This document shows positions 21,591 through 34,404 of a stretch of 64,000 bases of DNA, piece by piece; position 1 is the first letter of the stretch, and every line of letters starts with the position of its first letter. Position numbers and translations under genes: made by a program. The notes under the pieces were generated by a model. The model was given only the letters and a program-made list of their open reading frames with translations. It was not told where the DNA came from and ran no database searches. Source of the stretch: Cannabis sativa (lineage: Eukaryota; Streptophyta; Magnoliopsida; Rosales; Cannabaceae); the NCBI RefSeq assembly GCF_029168945.1, contig NC_083602.1, positions 32,289,323 to 32,353,322 on the forward strand, read 5' to 3'.

Positions 21591-23332
21591 TTATAAGTTA
21601 AGTAAGTAAATGTTTTTTATTTAAAAAAAAATAATAAAATGACTAAATATAATAAACTAGCTAATAATATTCATAAAAAAAAATACTAAAAAAATTACTT
21701 GAACTCAAATTTTGTTATTTATTATCCTATTAAAATTTTATTAGACAATTATGGTCATAGACATAATTTAGTGGTTTCACACCTCTTCTCACAAAGAGAA
21801 AGTCCCAATTTCGAATCACCTTTCCCTAATATATATATATAAAGACTTTGTTAGGAATGCACATTTTCTTTATTGGCAGGGTTGGTCCAAGCGGCTTGGA
21901 AGTTTTGGGCAAAAAATTAAAATTAAGCCTTTTATTAGAATAAAAAAATTATCAATTAATACTTTATAAATTTAGTAATGATAATAATAAAATAATATTT
22001 CATAAATTCTAAAATATGTAGGAGTTTAAAAATAAAATGTATTAAGACTACAAAATTTTATCAGTTTTTATTATTTTATATTTATTTATTTTTTGTAAAT
22101 ACATATTTGTTCTTATGAATATTAATTATGTATACTATTAAAATATTTATTATATTATATACAAAAATAGATGATAAAAAATGAGTCTTTTAATATAGGG
22201 AGTTTGTGTAATGCCTTGCTCATTGGGATGGGCTTCGCGGTTCCCGGCTTCTAATGGAGTGAGAATTTCCCATCTAAATGGGAAGCAGAGCGGAAACGAT
22301 GATTGTTTTTTGTCCTCAAATGATAAACGAGGTGAGAATGATAACCTGTTTAATATTATAGTTATTTTTTTAAAATAATATTTAATAATTTATAATTTAT
22401 GTTTGCATAATGAATAATATGTAATATTTTAATTTTTATACAATTAAATTTTTAATATAAAATTTATTTTTATATTAAGGTATTTTTTACTCTATCCCTG
22501 TCTCGTTAGGGGATTTTATGTCGATTTCGATGAGAAGATATAAAGATTGAATAGGGATGGAGATTAAAATCTTTAACAGGAATGAGAACTTGCTAATGTC
22601 GTGCCCTTCGTGCATTAGAGTAAGCTTTTTGAAGTTCTTTTTTAACTTGTACAATTAATTTTTTTTTTTGAAAGCATTTGGGTAAAAAAAAAAGTATTTT
22701 TATTTATTTATAAAGTCGTTTTAAAAGAAGGTGGGGTTTTATAACTTTTCTGGGAAGGAGAAGCTATTTTGCTAAATTAAATAATTTATAATTTATTTAT
22801 AAAAAATATTTTAAATTCATATAATATTTCTTAATTATATAAGTAATTAGTTGGTGCTGAGATAGTGAGGAGAATTGTTGACCACAATATATGGAGCTGT
22901 AGATGATATCATATAGGATCATGTGGCGATTACACATGGAGAGGAGATTGTGGTTATGGATACTATTGCTTATTGTTTATTCAAAAATAATAATTAATCA
23001 ATTTGAAAATTGAAAATAAAGTAACCACGTTCTTTCCATGACATCGATTTTAATTATTATATCATATGTCTTGAAAATTTGTAAGTGAAGTATGGAACCA
23101 TGTGAAACTTGATTATTATGTATGGAGTTTTTATATTTTATACTCGCTCGCACTCCACCATGTATAAGTTTCAATTTTATAAAGACCCATTAACTAATAA
23201 AAATATATAATTGATTGTAAAATTATTAATTTAAGCTTTAAGCACGCTTATTTTTCCTTTCAATAATCTATTTCATTTTAGAATGCATACTAATCTATTT
23301 CATTAAACACCCAAGTTATTTTAGACACTAGG
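21591..23332. other. AT-rich intergenic DNA
   Basis: No gene. Around 22205-22600 there are GGGATGGG, CTATCCCTGTCTCG and GGGATGGAGATT-like segments in mixed orientation, perhaps a decayed inverted-repeat element that I could not bound. Confidence 0.5.
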
Positions 23333-23865
23333 GGCTCGTTTGGTACGTCGTATTGTATTGTATTATATTATGTTGGATTGTGTTGTATTGTATTAATATT
23401 ATTTAATGCAATACTATGTTTAGTATTGACTTGTATTAATAGATTGTGTAAAGTTATAATATATTTTCAATACACTCGACCCTAACACCAACTATAGGTC
23501 CGGGTCCAAGTTCGGGTCGGGTCCCAGTCCCAGTCCGGGTCCTAGGTCCGTGTCCGGGTCCGGGTCCCGGGTCGTAGGTCATGGGTCCGGGTTTAGGTTT
23601 GGGTCTCGGGTCTTGGGTCATGAATCCGGGTCTCGAGTTTGGATTCGGGTTCGGGTTCGGGTCGGAGATTAGTGTTGACCCCGAATCCTTTGTAAATATT
23701 ATAATACAAGCTAATACGGACAATTTGTTATGTATTAAATAATACAACATACACTGTATTAAAAATTTTGGTCGTAAAAATTAATACAATACATCGCTTT
23801 ATCTAAATATAGTGTTCTTTATTATTTAATATAATACGACTCTTATACGACGTACCAAACGAGCC
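23333..23865. mobile_element. Inverted-repeat element (PIF/Harbinger-like)
   Basis: The left end GGCTCGTTTGGTACGTCGTA and the right end TACGACGTACCAAACGAGCC are perfect inverted complements of 20 bp, with TATTGT/ATAATAC-rich subterminal sequence. The end type is related to that of the element at 7963-8804. The target duplication is unclear. The centre holds the GC-rich minisatellite annotated separately. Confidence 0.7.
23493..23668. repeat. GGGTCC-type minisatellite
   Basis: About 175 bp of variants of GGGTCC / GGGTTC / GGGTCT on the + strand, in otherwise AT-rich DNA. On the minus strand it gives an open frame of Pro-Asn, Pro-Gly and Thr-Gly repeats that is a by-product of the hexamer, not a gene. 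The clustered GGG runs with 3-4 nt loops could form G-quadruplexes. Confidence 0.85.
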
Positions 23866-23869
23866 ATAA

Positions 23870-24342
23870 TGCCATGTTTACTAATAAGTAATGGGAATCA
23901 AGGGTAAGGTAATCATTCCCTTACATTTGTTTACTTACATTATTAAAATTAGGAAAGGGAGAACTTGATTAAATAAAAAAGAAAAGAAAGGGAGAACTTC
24001 CCCCACCAATTTTGTAAAGAATGTCATTAAGGGTAATGGATTTTAATTATTTTTATTTTATTTTTTAATATTAAATCTATAATGACAATTTTGTCCTTTA
24101 AACTATATCTTACAAAATAACTACCATATAATATAGTTTAAGTCAAAAGAGCAATTTAGTCAATCTAAGCATTCCGATTACGTTTCATAATAAAGTAAAC
24201 AAGATAAATCACAACTATTCTATTTCCATAAAATTTAGTAAACAACATATTACAAATATTGATTCCGATTGTATTCCATTTATTCTATTACATTTCTTCA
24301 TTAATTTATTCCGATTCTGAATATTGCATAGTAAACGTGCCA
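23870..24342. mobile_element. MITE with TAA duplication (PIF/Harbinger-like)
   Basis: The left TGCCATGTTTACTA and right TAGTAAACGTGCCA are inverted. TAA occurs immediately outside both ends (23867-23869 and 24343-24345), matching the 3-bp target duplication of PIF/Harbinger elements. The interior carries inverted AATGGGAAT/ATTCCGATT-type segments and no ORF. It starts four bases after the preceding element ends. Confidence 0.65.
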
Positions 24343-24345
24343 TAA

Positions 24346-24559
24346 GTGTGTTTTTGTTCCTCATTAGCTGATTATTGATATACTATAGTATTCTTTGAGA
24401 TAATGTATTATTTAAAGCGTAAATGAGATTGTAATAATGAGTATATGATAAGGCATATGATAAATGATAATGGTCGCTTCTCAAGGTAACTTTACTTTGA
24501 ATTGGATTTTATGATTGTTAACTCAAATTTTCGTTAACTAATTAATAAGCCTTTATCGT
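24346..24559. other. Spacer before the gypsy-type LTR
   Basis: AT-rich; the left boundary of the adjacent LTR fragment is not sharply defined here. Confidence 0.4.
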
Positions 24560-25457
24560 AATAAATTTAACACAGAAACTATAAGAAATTTGGGAAGAAT
24601 AATAAAAGCAATAATGACACTAGGTTTTTTACGTAGTTGTCCAGTTAATTCTGCATAGTCCACGAGTATATCTTATTAGGATATTTCTAGATACAGAATT
24701 AAGGTTTTATAATCAATGATTTTTTTTTTCTCAAAGATTTTGTGTCCCCTTTTTTGTATAATCTGCCCCTATTTATAGGAATATATGTTGGCAGTTATTT
24801 ACATTTGAATTTGAAATACATAACTGTTTCCACGAAATGTGGGCTTTGACCACGTCCCATTTTAACACATGTATTGCTAAAGATTTGAATAACCGTTTAT
24901 CACTATTATCTTCAAAGTAGTGGATACGAACGTGGGATAAACACATCTCGCTAGAGGCATTTCGCTTTGTACAAAGATGAATTCGTATTCCATCAATGGC
25001 ATGAGCACCAGTGTACTGAGCAAACTTTAGAACTGCTATTCGACCATAAGGCCTTGCAGAATGGACAATCATGTCCTCCATGATCTCATGCTATTTCACT
25101 TAGTTATTATAACGTGGGTTATGCGCTAAGTGTTCCAACAACCAATTTGCCTCGTCGATACTTTCTTATGTGTAGCGAGATAGATGTCTCGCTATGCATT
25201 GTCCGTAGTTCCCTCGGGATTATGCCTTCCGAGACAAGATGGTTTCTCGTCAATACATGAATTGATAGTTTGTATATTCCTGTCTCACTTAATATTATAC
25301 AGTCAGCGAGTTACGAATATACTCTATTAAATTCTATATTTGATGAGTTATTCTATTTTGCATTTAATGACATAATTGTCATTATATTTGTTGGTTCATA
25401 TTCCACGAGATTGACATGTGTCACTTTCTGAAGTACAGCCGAATTTTGGGTATAACA
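24560..25457 (-). mobile_element. Ty3/gypsy-type LTR (minus orientation), left boundary approximate
   Basis: Read on the minus strand it starts TGTTATACCCAAAATTCGG (ending at 25457), immediately preceded by the polypurine-like AAGGGGCAAT. It contains the TATA box CCTATAAATAGGGG (about 24768-24781) and an R/U5-like tail. This is the 3' LTR of an element whose body lies to the right. A 102-codon open frame inside it (25081-24773, -) has no recognised domain and is probably incidental. Confidence 0.55.
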
Positions 25458-25774
25458 ATTGCCCCTTAAAAAGTCATTTTCAATAAAAAGTAATTTTTAA
25501 ATGATTACCGAGGGTATATTCGTCATGATCCATTTTGAAAAATGCATACTTTTGAATTTGGCGGTTTATGTTTTCGAAGCACATCTTAGCATTAATGAGC
25601 CATCTTTTCCACTTCTCCCTTATTCTTGTCCGTTGGATCTCTGTCCTTTAATCCTACAGTAATTAAGTTTGAAGTATAAAACAGAAAAAGAACCATTTTT
25701 CCAGCATTTTTGTCGTTTCAAAACAAAAACTTCAAGCTTTTCTGTGAAAAATCCATTCCCATTTTCTCAAAACC
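25458..25774. other. 3' internal region of the gypsy-type element
   Basis: Non-coding on both strands as far as I can see; it begins with the polypurine tract (minus strand) next to the LTR. Confidence 0.45.
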
Positions 25775-26930
25775 TTGCATGCCCTTATTGTCGTTGACAT
25801 ATTTCCTGATTCCTCAGATTTAGTCTTCAATCTCAGACGTCCTCAGGGCTCGTTCAATCGTTCGTCTCAAACCCAAACACGGGATTCTCCCCCGCGCAGA
25901 CGTATCTCTTTAACCAGTATGTGTTCATTCTCTTTCTTCTTGGTATATTTTTTTAGTCATAACTAATTGCATCACCGTTCTTCTTTGCTGGGTTTTGGTA
26001 AAAAAAATTTTTTTTGTCTTTTTGGGTTTACCATATTTATAAGTTTCTGGTTTTAATAAATTTCTTCCAGGAATTGGGATTGCTCTTTTTATAGAAATTT
26101 CCCAATCTGGTTTTGAAATTTATTCTCCAGAATTCTTAGAAACAGAGTGTCCCAAGAAATTTGCCCTTCCATTGAAACCTAAAACCCAAAAAGCTCAATC
26201 CTTACTTGAAGTAAATGATCCAAAGATTAGGGACCATTTAATAAAAACCAACCAAGACGAAGTTTCTAGTCGCCATAGGTGAATTCTGCAAGAGATTTCT
26301 GAGGGTAAACACTGTTTTTTGTGAGGCGCAGCCTGGCCTGAACCTCCATTATTATCTTTTATTCCACTCGCGAGACCAATGTTTTTACCTGAAGTCACTG
26401 TTACTTTTTCACCAGGTGACCTTGAGTTTGATATTATGTCTACTAAGCCTCGAAGTCAAAGACCCCACAGGATCCCAATGTCACTTTCGAGGCTGAACTC
26501 ATTGAATCCAAGGTCAAATCTATTGGAGCATTTGTTGGAGGTATTTTAAAATCCTGCGGCATCGAACAAAGGCACGCAATGTCGCATTAGGTCAATGGCT
26601 CATGGGGAATTCAACTATTTCCCCCTAAGAGAGTACTTCGTGAGGAGTTTAGTGGGGCCAAAAATAGTGAAACGTCGGGAATAGGCACTTGGAGCCTTGA
26701 TCACATTAAGGTTGGTGCTGTTCTTTCCTTGAGGGATTATTTTAAAGATTTTTGCAATTACCTCGGAGTCGCTCCCTTCAAACTGAATCCTGTTTCGCAT
26801 AGAATCCTGGCAAGTTTGAAGGTTCTATACCATATTTTAGGATGGGAGTGTCCTACTCCTCTAGAAATAGTCTACTTATACTCTGTTAACGCAGTTTCCC
26901 ATATTCCTCATCTTGGTATCTCTTGAATTT
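25775..26930 (+). pseudogene. Decayed antisense ORF of a gypsy element (Transposase_28-like)
   Basis: The + strand holds a broken coding region. The clearest part is at 26729-26926, with FKDFCNYLGVAPFKLNP and a following SHRILASLKVLYHIL segment. This resembles the plant 'putative gypsy type transposon' (Transposase_28) domain. It is antisense to the adjacent LTR and lies between that LTR and the missing body. Antisense extra ORFs at this position are a known feature of Tat-lineage gypsy elements. Earlier parts (25775-26700) have short open pieces and intron-like borders (CCAG at about 26070, GTATGT-like after ACCA at 25918). Family assignment is by weak similarity only. Confidence 0.4.
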
Positions 26931-27627
26931 ATTTTCCAACTCACTGATTCGCAATTGGATTGGATCTTCTTGCTTTCAGTTGGCATTGAGTTTTTGGCAT
27001 AAATCAGGTGCATTCTGATTTAAGCGCTCAACGTTCACAAAGATCTAGATGTCTTCATTCATAGTTGCTCATGGATCTTGTATCTGAGTAACTCTCAGAT
27101 TGACGACTCCTCGTATTACTAATACTTTCTCGATCATCACTATGCCGAGGTCTATCCCCTCCTCACGTAGATCGACTGTGATCTCGAGATCTTGAACGTC
27201 CCGAGCTAGAACTTACTTCGTCCTACACAGTTCTTCTCTTTCATGGGAAATTGATCACGTTTTATCAACAGTTACATATTTTGAATTAAATGTAAACAAC
27301 TGCCAACCTATATTCCTATAAATAGGGACGGATCCCACAGAAAAAAGGACGGAGAATTTGAGAGAGAACAATGTATACGATCAATTGTATACATTTGAGG
27401 ACACTCCTCCTTAAATTGCACTCACAAAACACTGAAAAGATCTTCTATCTTTTAGATGAGCGATCTCTCAAACAACAACCATATATTTGAATATGAGGAT
27501 GGAGCATTCGCAGATGAACCTTAGAAGAGAGACAACTTTATCCCAACATCATTTTCAAAAGATAAGGTTCTAGCAAGTGTGGACCAACAAGACTCGTGGC
27601 CTACTGGCGAGATAGGTCGCATGGTCC
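26931..27627 (+). other. LTR-like fragment in + orientation
   Basis: About 27255-27360 (TAAATGTAAACAACTGCCAA, then a TATA box in CCTATAAATAGGGAC) matches, in inverted orientation, the segment around 24725-24830 of the gypsy-type LTR. The sequence on either side is not recognised. It is cut off at 27628 by the copia element D. Confidence 0.5.
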
Positions 27628-29537
27628 TATTGGGTTTTATGCCCTAAATAAAACTCATTTCATATAATCAGATTTACTTATTAATAAAGATCAGAAATAA
27701 CATTTTATGTTGCATGGTTCACATGATTTATTTCATGATTATATGTATATAATGTATGAATTCTTTTCAAGTCCAGAACATATGAATTTGTTAAGATTAT
27801 AGTGTTGTCAGCATAGTGGAATATAATCTTAATTATATGTTCAAAAGTTTATTCACTGATTTGTCAGAACACTGGATTTAGACTGACATGGTATAATCAG
27901 CGATAGGTATTCTTACACATTGGAAAAGTGTTATGTCCTTTCCAGGACATTGGCAAAGTTTACCAGTATCGGATGTATGGAGTATACATCAGAAGGGACC
28001 GATATTGAACTTTGATTAGATTTATTAAAATTTACCGTAATATCTATTCAATTCAATATCACCTGTTGATCCTAGATCAAATGATCTTAATCCTGATATG
28101 GTTAGGTTCAATCTCAAGAGTGTTACTCGTGTTCTTTGATTTGTTAGTTAAGCCTACTTTTGGGTCAGGGTGATACGTACATTTTGGGAACACGGTAATG
28201 CAATTAAGTGGGAGCGCTAACATAAATATAGAATCTATAGCTTCTATTTGGCAAATAGAAAGTAAAGGATGATTTCCTTCGAGCTTAACCAAACGAAGAT
28301 AAATGGTGGAGATCTCATATTACTTAGCTGAAATATCATTTATACAGGGTTAAGTGTTTTAAGGATAAAATACATTGAAGGTGTAGCGGTAACAGTAGTG
28401 CCTTTTCAGTGTAAATCATCTATATAGAGGATCATTGATCACATTAGGGTTATAACAATGGATAACTAATGACGTGTCTATATCGTGGAACATATAGAGC
28501 GTTCTATATGACTGAGGGTGCAATTCCAAGTTCTAAGTGTGGATTCAATGAGAAATTAATAAGTTAGGGAATTTACTTGGTAAATTCGGTTCACTTATTG
28601 GAAGCTCGGTTATATAGACCCATGGTCCCCATACTAGTTGAGACCATACTGCTTGTAAGACTCAGTTAATTGATTTTAATTAATCAATTATAATTCTAAA
28701 AGTTAGACTATGTCTACTTTATGAATTCTCACTAAGTAAGGATGAAATTGTAAATAAAAGAGTTTTTAGGTTTAATTATTAATTAAGAGACTTTGTATGT
28801 CTAATTAATAATTATTTTAAATGACAATATTATTTAATAATCTATTTTAGTTATTAAATAATTAGTTTTGGCATTTAAATGGTTAGAATTGGAAAAATGG
28901 CATTTTTGGAGAAATAGAAATAAAATTGAGGAAACTGCAAATCCAAGTGAGGCCCATAACACACCATGGCCGACCACCTCTTTGCTTGTTTCTCAATTAT
29001 TATTTTCAATTTTAATTGCCATGTAATTGCTAATCAAAGCCTAGCAATAATAGGAAAGTGGTGGATCACACTAAATAAGGCAGTTAATCAATTATACAGT
29101 AAAAGAGGAAACTGCTTATTTGAAAAGTTGAGCTCTCCCTTTTCCCTATATATAGCAGCCCTTGCTCTCTTCTCTTGCATGATAGAACACACGAAATCAA
29201 GAGATAAAAATAGAGAGAAATTTCGAAATTCCTTTGAGTGATGAGTAGTGCGCACACACATCAAGTGGTACCTCAATCATAGTATGTAAGACTATGGAAA
29301 ATCTGCATCAAAGAAGGAGAAAAGAAGATCTAGGTTAAGATCTTGGTGATGCTGTGCTATAGAAAGGAATCAAGGGCTAGAGATCTGAACGGAAGGAGTC
29401 ATAATATTCCGCTGCACCCACTGTAAGGTTTTCTAAACTTTATATGTGTTTATTTTCATTGTTTTAGAATTCAGATTAGGGTGTTAATCAAACATACTTG
29501 TTAGTAAATCTAGATCCTGGTAAAATAATTTTCAACA
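27628..29537 (+). mobile_element. Copia element D: 5' LTR
   Basis: A 1.9-kb LTR beginning TATTGGGTTTTATGCCC (other copies TGTTAGGTTTTATGCCC) and ending CCTGGTAAAATAATTTTCAA-CA, then a primer-binding site. It is clearly related to the LTRs at 35137, 43515, 50551, 58853 and 63091 but more diverged. A TATA box (CCTATATATAG) lies near 29145. The 3' LTR of D is not in the window; D is interrupted at 34405 by element B and should resume beyond 64000. Confidence 0.85.
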
Positions 29538-32500
29538 ACTGGCACCAGAGCCATGGTAATGATTTACTTTCATGTAATATGAATTAAAACGATGTTTTAT
29601 AGTTTTTTGTGTTGATTTGGATGGTTTCATGTTGGTTTATGTGTTTATGTGATGAATGTATGTATTGTACGAATTTTTCCATGAAAAGTATTTTTTCTAT
29701 TTTTGAAAATATTTTATTTGGATTCCTTGTGAAAAATTGAGCAATTTTCGTTTTTACGGAACTCGATTTTTGGAAAATCAGGGTTCAATGGTGTTCCCCG
29801 AAATTGCGATTTTTGGTTTTTTTTTTCCCAAAAATCTAATTTTTTCATGGGATTGTTTCCCAAAATTCATTTTTTTCATTTTTTAAATATTTATAAATTG
29901 AAATATTTCTAAATTGAAATATTTCCAATTTTAAATATTTTCAATTTGGAATTTTTCCAATTTTAAATATTTCTTTTTTTGGAATATTTCTAATTTTAAA
30001 TATTTCCTATTGTGGTTAGATTTAAAATTTTGTTAACTTCTTTAATATTTATTTATTATTTAATTATAAGATTAGATATTTTGATATTTAACATATTTTA
30101 AATTTAAAGATAACTTTGTCTTTTTATTTAAAATATTATATTAAAATTATCTTATATGAATTAAATAATTAATAAATTTAAAATTAACATAGATATTTTT
30201 ATAGATATACTTACCACAATATTTTCAAATTCAAAATTTGTTATTTTGTTAAATATTTAATTATTTATAAATTATAAGTATAAAAATGATATTTTTTCTA
30301 TATATATATATCATTTTTTTTCCTTATTAGAAATTTATAAATCATATCTTAAATATTTAAATAACATAGATATTTTGTAGAGATTTGAATGTTGCTTAAT
30401 TTGAGATATTTTGACGTATAATTATGATAATTATTATTCATTTATTATTTTATTCCTAAAATAATAATTATATAACCAAATCTATTTTAAAATTGGTTTA
30501 TTTTATTAAATTATAAGATCTGAAAGTGAATTGAAGATTCTTTCCTTTCAAATCATTGATCTTATTAGATATTTAATTTAATTTGATTCAAATAAACCTA
30601 GATATTTTAAAACTAGTTTCCTTTATTTGGTTAGTTTAAGAATAATAATTTAATTATATTAATATCTTATTTTCACATCTGTTACATGGACAATGTTTGT
30701 TTATTTTATATTGTTTATTCAAAACTTTCTTTTAACAAACCTATTATTTATCTGATCTAAATTGCTATGATTAACTTGTTGACAGATCCAATGATCTGAT
30801 TTTAATCATAGTCCAATTGTCAATACATCTTATGAATAATTTGTAACAGGTAAATTTTGTACTTCTTTCATCTGTGTAAAACCTAGTAACATGATAGGGC
30901 CTATCCAAATCATTTGACCTGTGTGAGCCTATATGTTTGCTATTGGGCTTAGATGCATATAGGAAGCCCTTTTAAGTTTTTACTAAGTAAATGGACTAGG
31001 TTGCTAAAATAAATTTTGACATAAGTAAATTTATTTAGGCCCAATTAGATTTGGGCTTATTCAATGAATAACAATTATTTATTTAAAGGTTAAATTCTTC
31101 TCTTTTGGGCCTTGTGTGAGAGTTGGGGGCCAATAGAAGTGGGTACGACATACTGAACCCAGTTCCCCCTCACATGAACTACCCCAATTGTGAAGGCTCA
31201 TTTGCCTTATTTAAATAATTGTATTAGGTTAATTATATTAGTCTAACCTAATTAAAATTGAATTAGCAACATAATTAACTTTTAAAATATATGAAATTTA
31301 TTTTTCATTTAATATTTTAAAGTTAATTTTAAAAAAACACTTAGTCAATGATATATATTCTAGATAATTATTTCTATACTAGTTATTATTTCTAATATTA
31401 AAATAGGAAAATATCATTGATTGTGAAATTAATTGTTTATTAATTAATTTTGGTACAATCTAAGTTTAGTATATTTTCCTAGTATTAAATTAGAATTAAT
31501 AATTAAGTTTCCTCTATACTTAATTATTTATTTCTTGAATTTAATACATCTAATTAAATTGAAAATTTAATATCTAAGTTGATTCTCATCATGATACTTA
31601 AGTATTGTTATTTTCATGTTATTTAATTAAAGTTGAAAATTATCTTAAGTTTGGAATCTTAATTCAGAATAACTTAAGTTTGAATAATTTTCAAAATATA
31701 TTTTAGTTTATTTTATTAATCTTTTACCCAAAATTTCGAAATTGCATTTCTTTAATGCAGAAATTTCGAATTTTATTTGAAAAATAGATTAAAGTTGAAA
31801 ATTATTTATTTTAATTTTGGACCAACTTAAATCATATTTTTTCATTTAATGATTAATTAAAATAAATGAACTAAAATATATTATAATTAGAAATTGAATT
31901 AATTAGTTAATGAAAGTTTAGATAGTTATTATCTGTTTTGCTTGAAGTATTTTTGTAGTGATATTTAATTAAATAGAAAAATAATATTTAAGTCGATTTT
32001 TTAATCATGATACTTAAATATTTGAAATTTTTCTTAGATATTTAATTAAATAGGAAAATTATATTTTTTGTTGAAAATTAATTTTTATTAATTTTGGGCC
32101 AACATAAAATTAGAGTAATTTTCCAGGATTTATTTTATTTTATTTTAAAGCACTTTCGAAAGTAGTATACTTATACAGTTCATTTTTCGAAATGCAATAT
32201 ATATTTATAGAAAATTAAATTTGAAGTTGTAAATTAATTTAAATTAATTTTGAAACAACTTAAATTGAATAATTTTCTAAATATTTATGGAAATTATTGC
32301 TAAGATAGAAATAATTCACGTTATTTTCATATCCATCTAAGTATAATTTATAAATATTACATTAAAATTTATATTTAGAATTTTTTATTCTAAATTGGAA
32401 ATTTTAATTAAATAAATATATATTTAAAATAAATTGATTAAAATAAATTTCAGAAGAAAATACAACCTTCATTAAATAATGAGCTTTATTATTATAAGGA

Positions 32501-34404
32501 TATTCAATCTCCATTGTTGGTTTTACATAGCTATTGTTTTAGTGAGTAATACTCCCTAATGGAGGAACGTTCATTAGCAAGTTAGCACCGTTTAATCTCG
32601 AAAGATAAGTAATCTTGTAAGTTTTTTATATAGTTTTGATCACACTAATGGTGGCGACTGTATAAGACTTGCAAGAATATGAAACAATGGTGGAAGCTCA
32701 TAAGATAGAATAGCCTTGACTCTCGCCTAAACGGGACAACGCGGATTCACATCTTGATCGAATAAAAGGTTGCTAGAATGTTGATCATTTTAGATGAGCT
32801 GACAACTCTATTCAATGAATGGTAGCTTTGACTCTCGCCTAAACGGGACACTGATATCAGTTTGTTGAAAACCTTGGAGATTATTTAGGATTGTATGTTT
32901 TAGTATTTTCACTTGTCATTCCTACTTGCTATATGCTTCATAATTTCTGAATTGTGTATGAATTTATATTGAACCATGTTATTTTCTGTTATTAAATTGT
33001 AGTTTAATTTCGAATCTTCATTGTTGGTCTAACTTCGTTTGTTTTTCTAATGAGATAAATCCCTAATGGATTTTCACCATTAGACTAACATAATAGTGTT
33101 AGATCTCGAAAGATAAATATTGTATATGCAACATCTAGCTGTTCATCAATTGATGACACCTTAAACTAGTATTTTACAATATGAAACAAGAAGATTGTAT
33201 AAATAAGATTACTTTGACTCTCGCTAATCGGAGCATCGTTGGATTCTTATTTAAAACGAAATTATCCTAATTCCTCTTAGCTTATTCATTTCGAATTAGC
33301 TCAATGACATATCATTGGATGAATGGTCTATAAATCATATAAAATCATTGTATATTTTCTCTTAAGAAATTAAATGACGAATATGATTATATTCCCGAAA
33401 TTCTATCCCAAAATGATATAAATCCTCAATCTTAGAAATCTCCTACTTGTATAGGCAAATCTTAGAGTTAGATTAGTAGTGGTGGTCCAAGAAAGAATTA
33501 CTAATTGTACAGTTACACTTTCACAAGTGTTTCATAACCATTTTCTTTCAATGGATTTAAACTGTATGAGTTTAGTATTCTGTGACCAAAATCCACTTGC
33601 ACTGAAAGATACAACCACATTTTATAAATCTATGGCATTTGTATCTTGTTCATAGTGGTTTTGACAAGATCATTCTCTGCAAAGAGTTAATATGCCTATA
33701 TCCACTGAAAGTATAATCATCTCATTCGTAGATGGATGTACATTCAGGGGTGGATATGAGTCTTCGTTGTATTCTTAAAATGATCACTCTAGATTTTACC
33801 TTATGCAAAAGAAATTTGAAATGTTTGAAAAATTTCATGAATTTCTAGCAATGGTAAGTGGTTAAAGATCTTGCGAACTGATAGGGGTGGAGAAAAAGTT
33901 AGTAGATATGCAGTTCAAAGATCATTAATTTGATTTTGAATTATATCCAAACTTACCTCCCCAGAAATTCGAGTTGCATATTGATGATTAGTTACTAGTC
34001 GTTGCCTAAATCCTTCTATGGTAATATAATTTCAGAATGATGCAATGGTTGTATACTTAATGTAAATCATTACTAGATTCATGGATGACCTAATCGAAAT
34101 CTTAAGAAAAGCTAGAACTGCTAACCCTGGTTTGCATGTTTGTTAGCTATTCTAAGTGATTAGGGGTGGACCATCCCATAGTCATTAGATAAGAAAGTGT
34201 TTGTTTAAACAAATACTACTTTTCTAAGAAAATGACTAAGTCTGAAAATAAAGTAGCAAATAAAGGAGATAATATTTTTCTTGATTCCAAAAGTGTTCTA
34301 TCATCTTATTCTTTACAAGATGATCCCACTGCCTGTGTTGTCTTAACACAACCGAAGATGTCAATACCATTTAGTTTTTTTAGACATAATTCACGGTACC
34401 TTGT
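29538..34404 (+). mobile_element. Copia element D: internal region without gag or pol
   Basis: The primer-binding site TGGCACCAGAGC (29540-29551) differs by two bases from the usual initiator-Met tRNA site. A very AT-rich leader of several kb follows. The leader motif TTGACTCTCGCCTAAACGGG occurs at 32716 and 32829, and a degraded third copy near 33214 belongs to a second version of the same leader block (about 33010-33340). Where C has gag, D has none. Around 33795-33930 there are integrase-like scraps, including an echo of the block coding ILRTDRGGE. A 66-codon open frame at 34232-34432 is not a gene. This is a LARD-like, non-coding derivative. Confidence 0.7.

Noticed and set aside
23454..23750. 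98-codon Pro/Gly/Thr-rich frame on the minus strand
   Set aside because: A direct product of the GGGTCC minisatellite; no domain, no promoter context.
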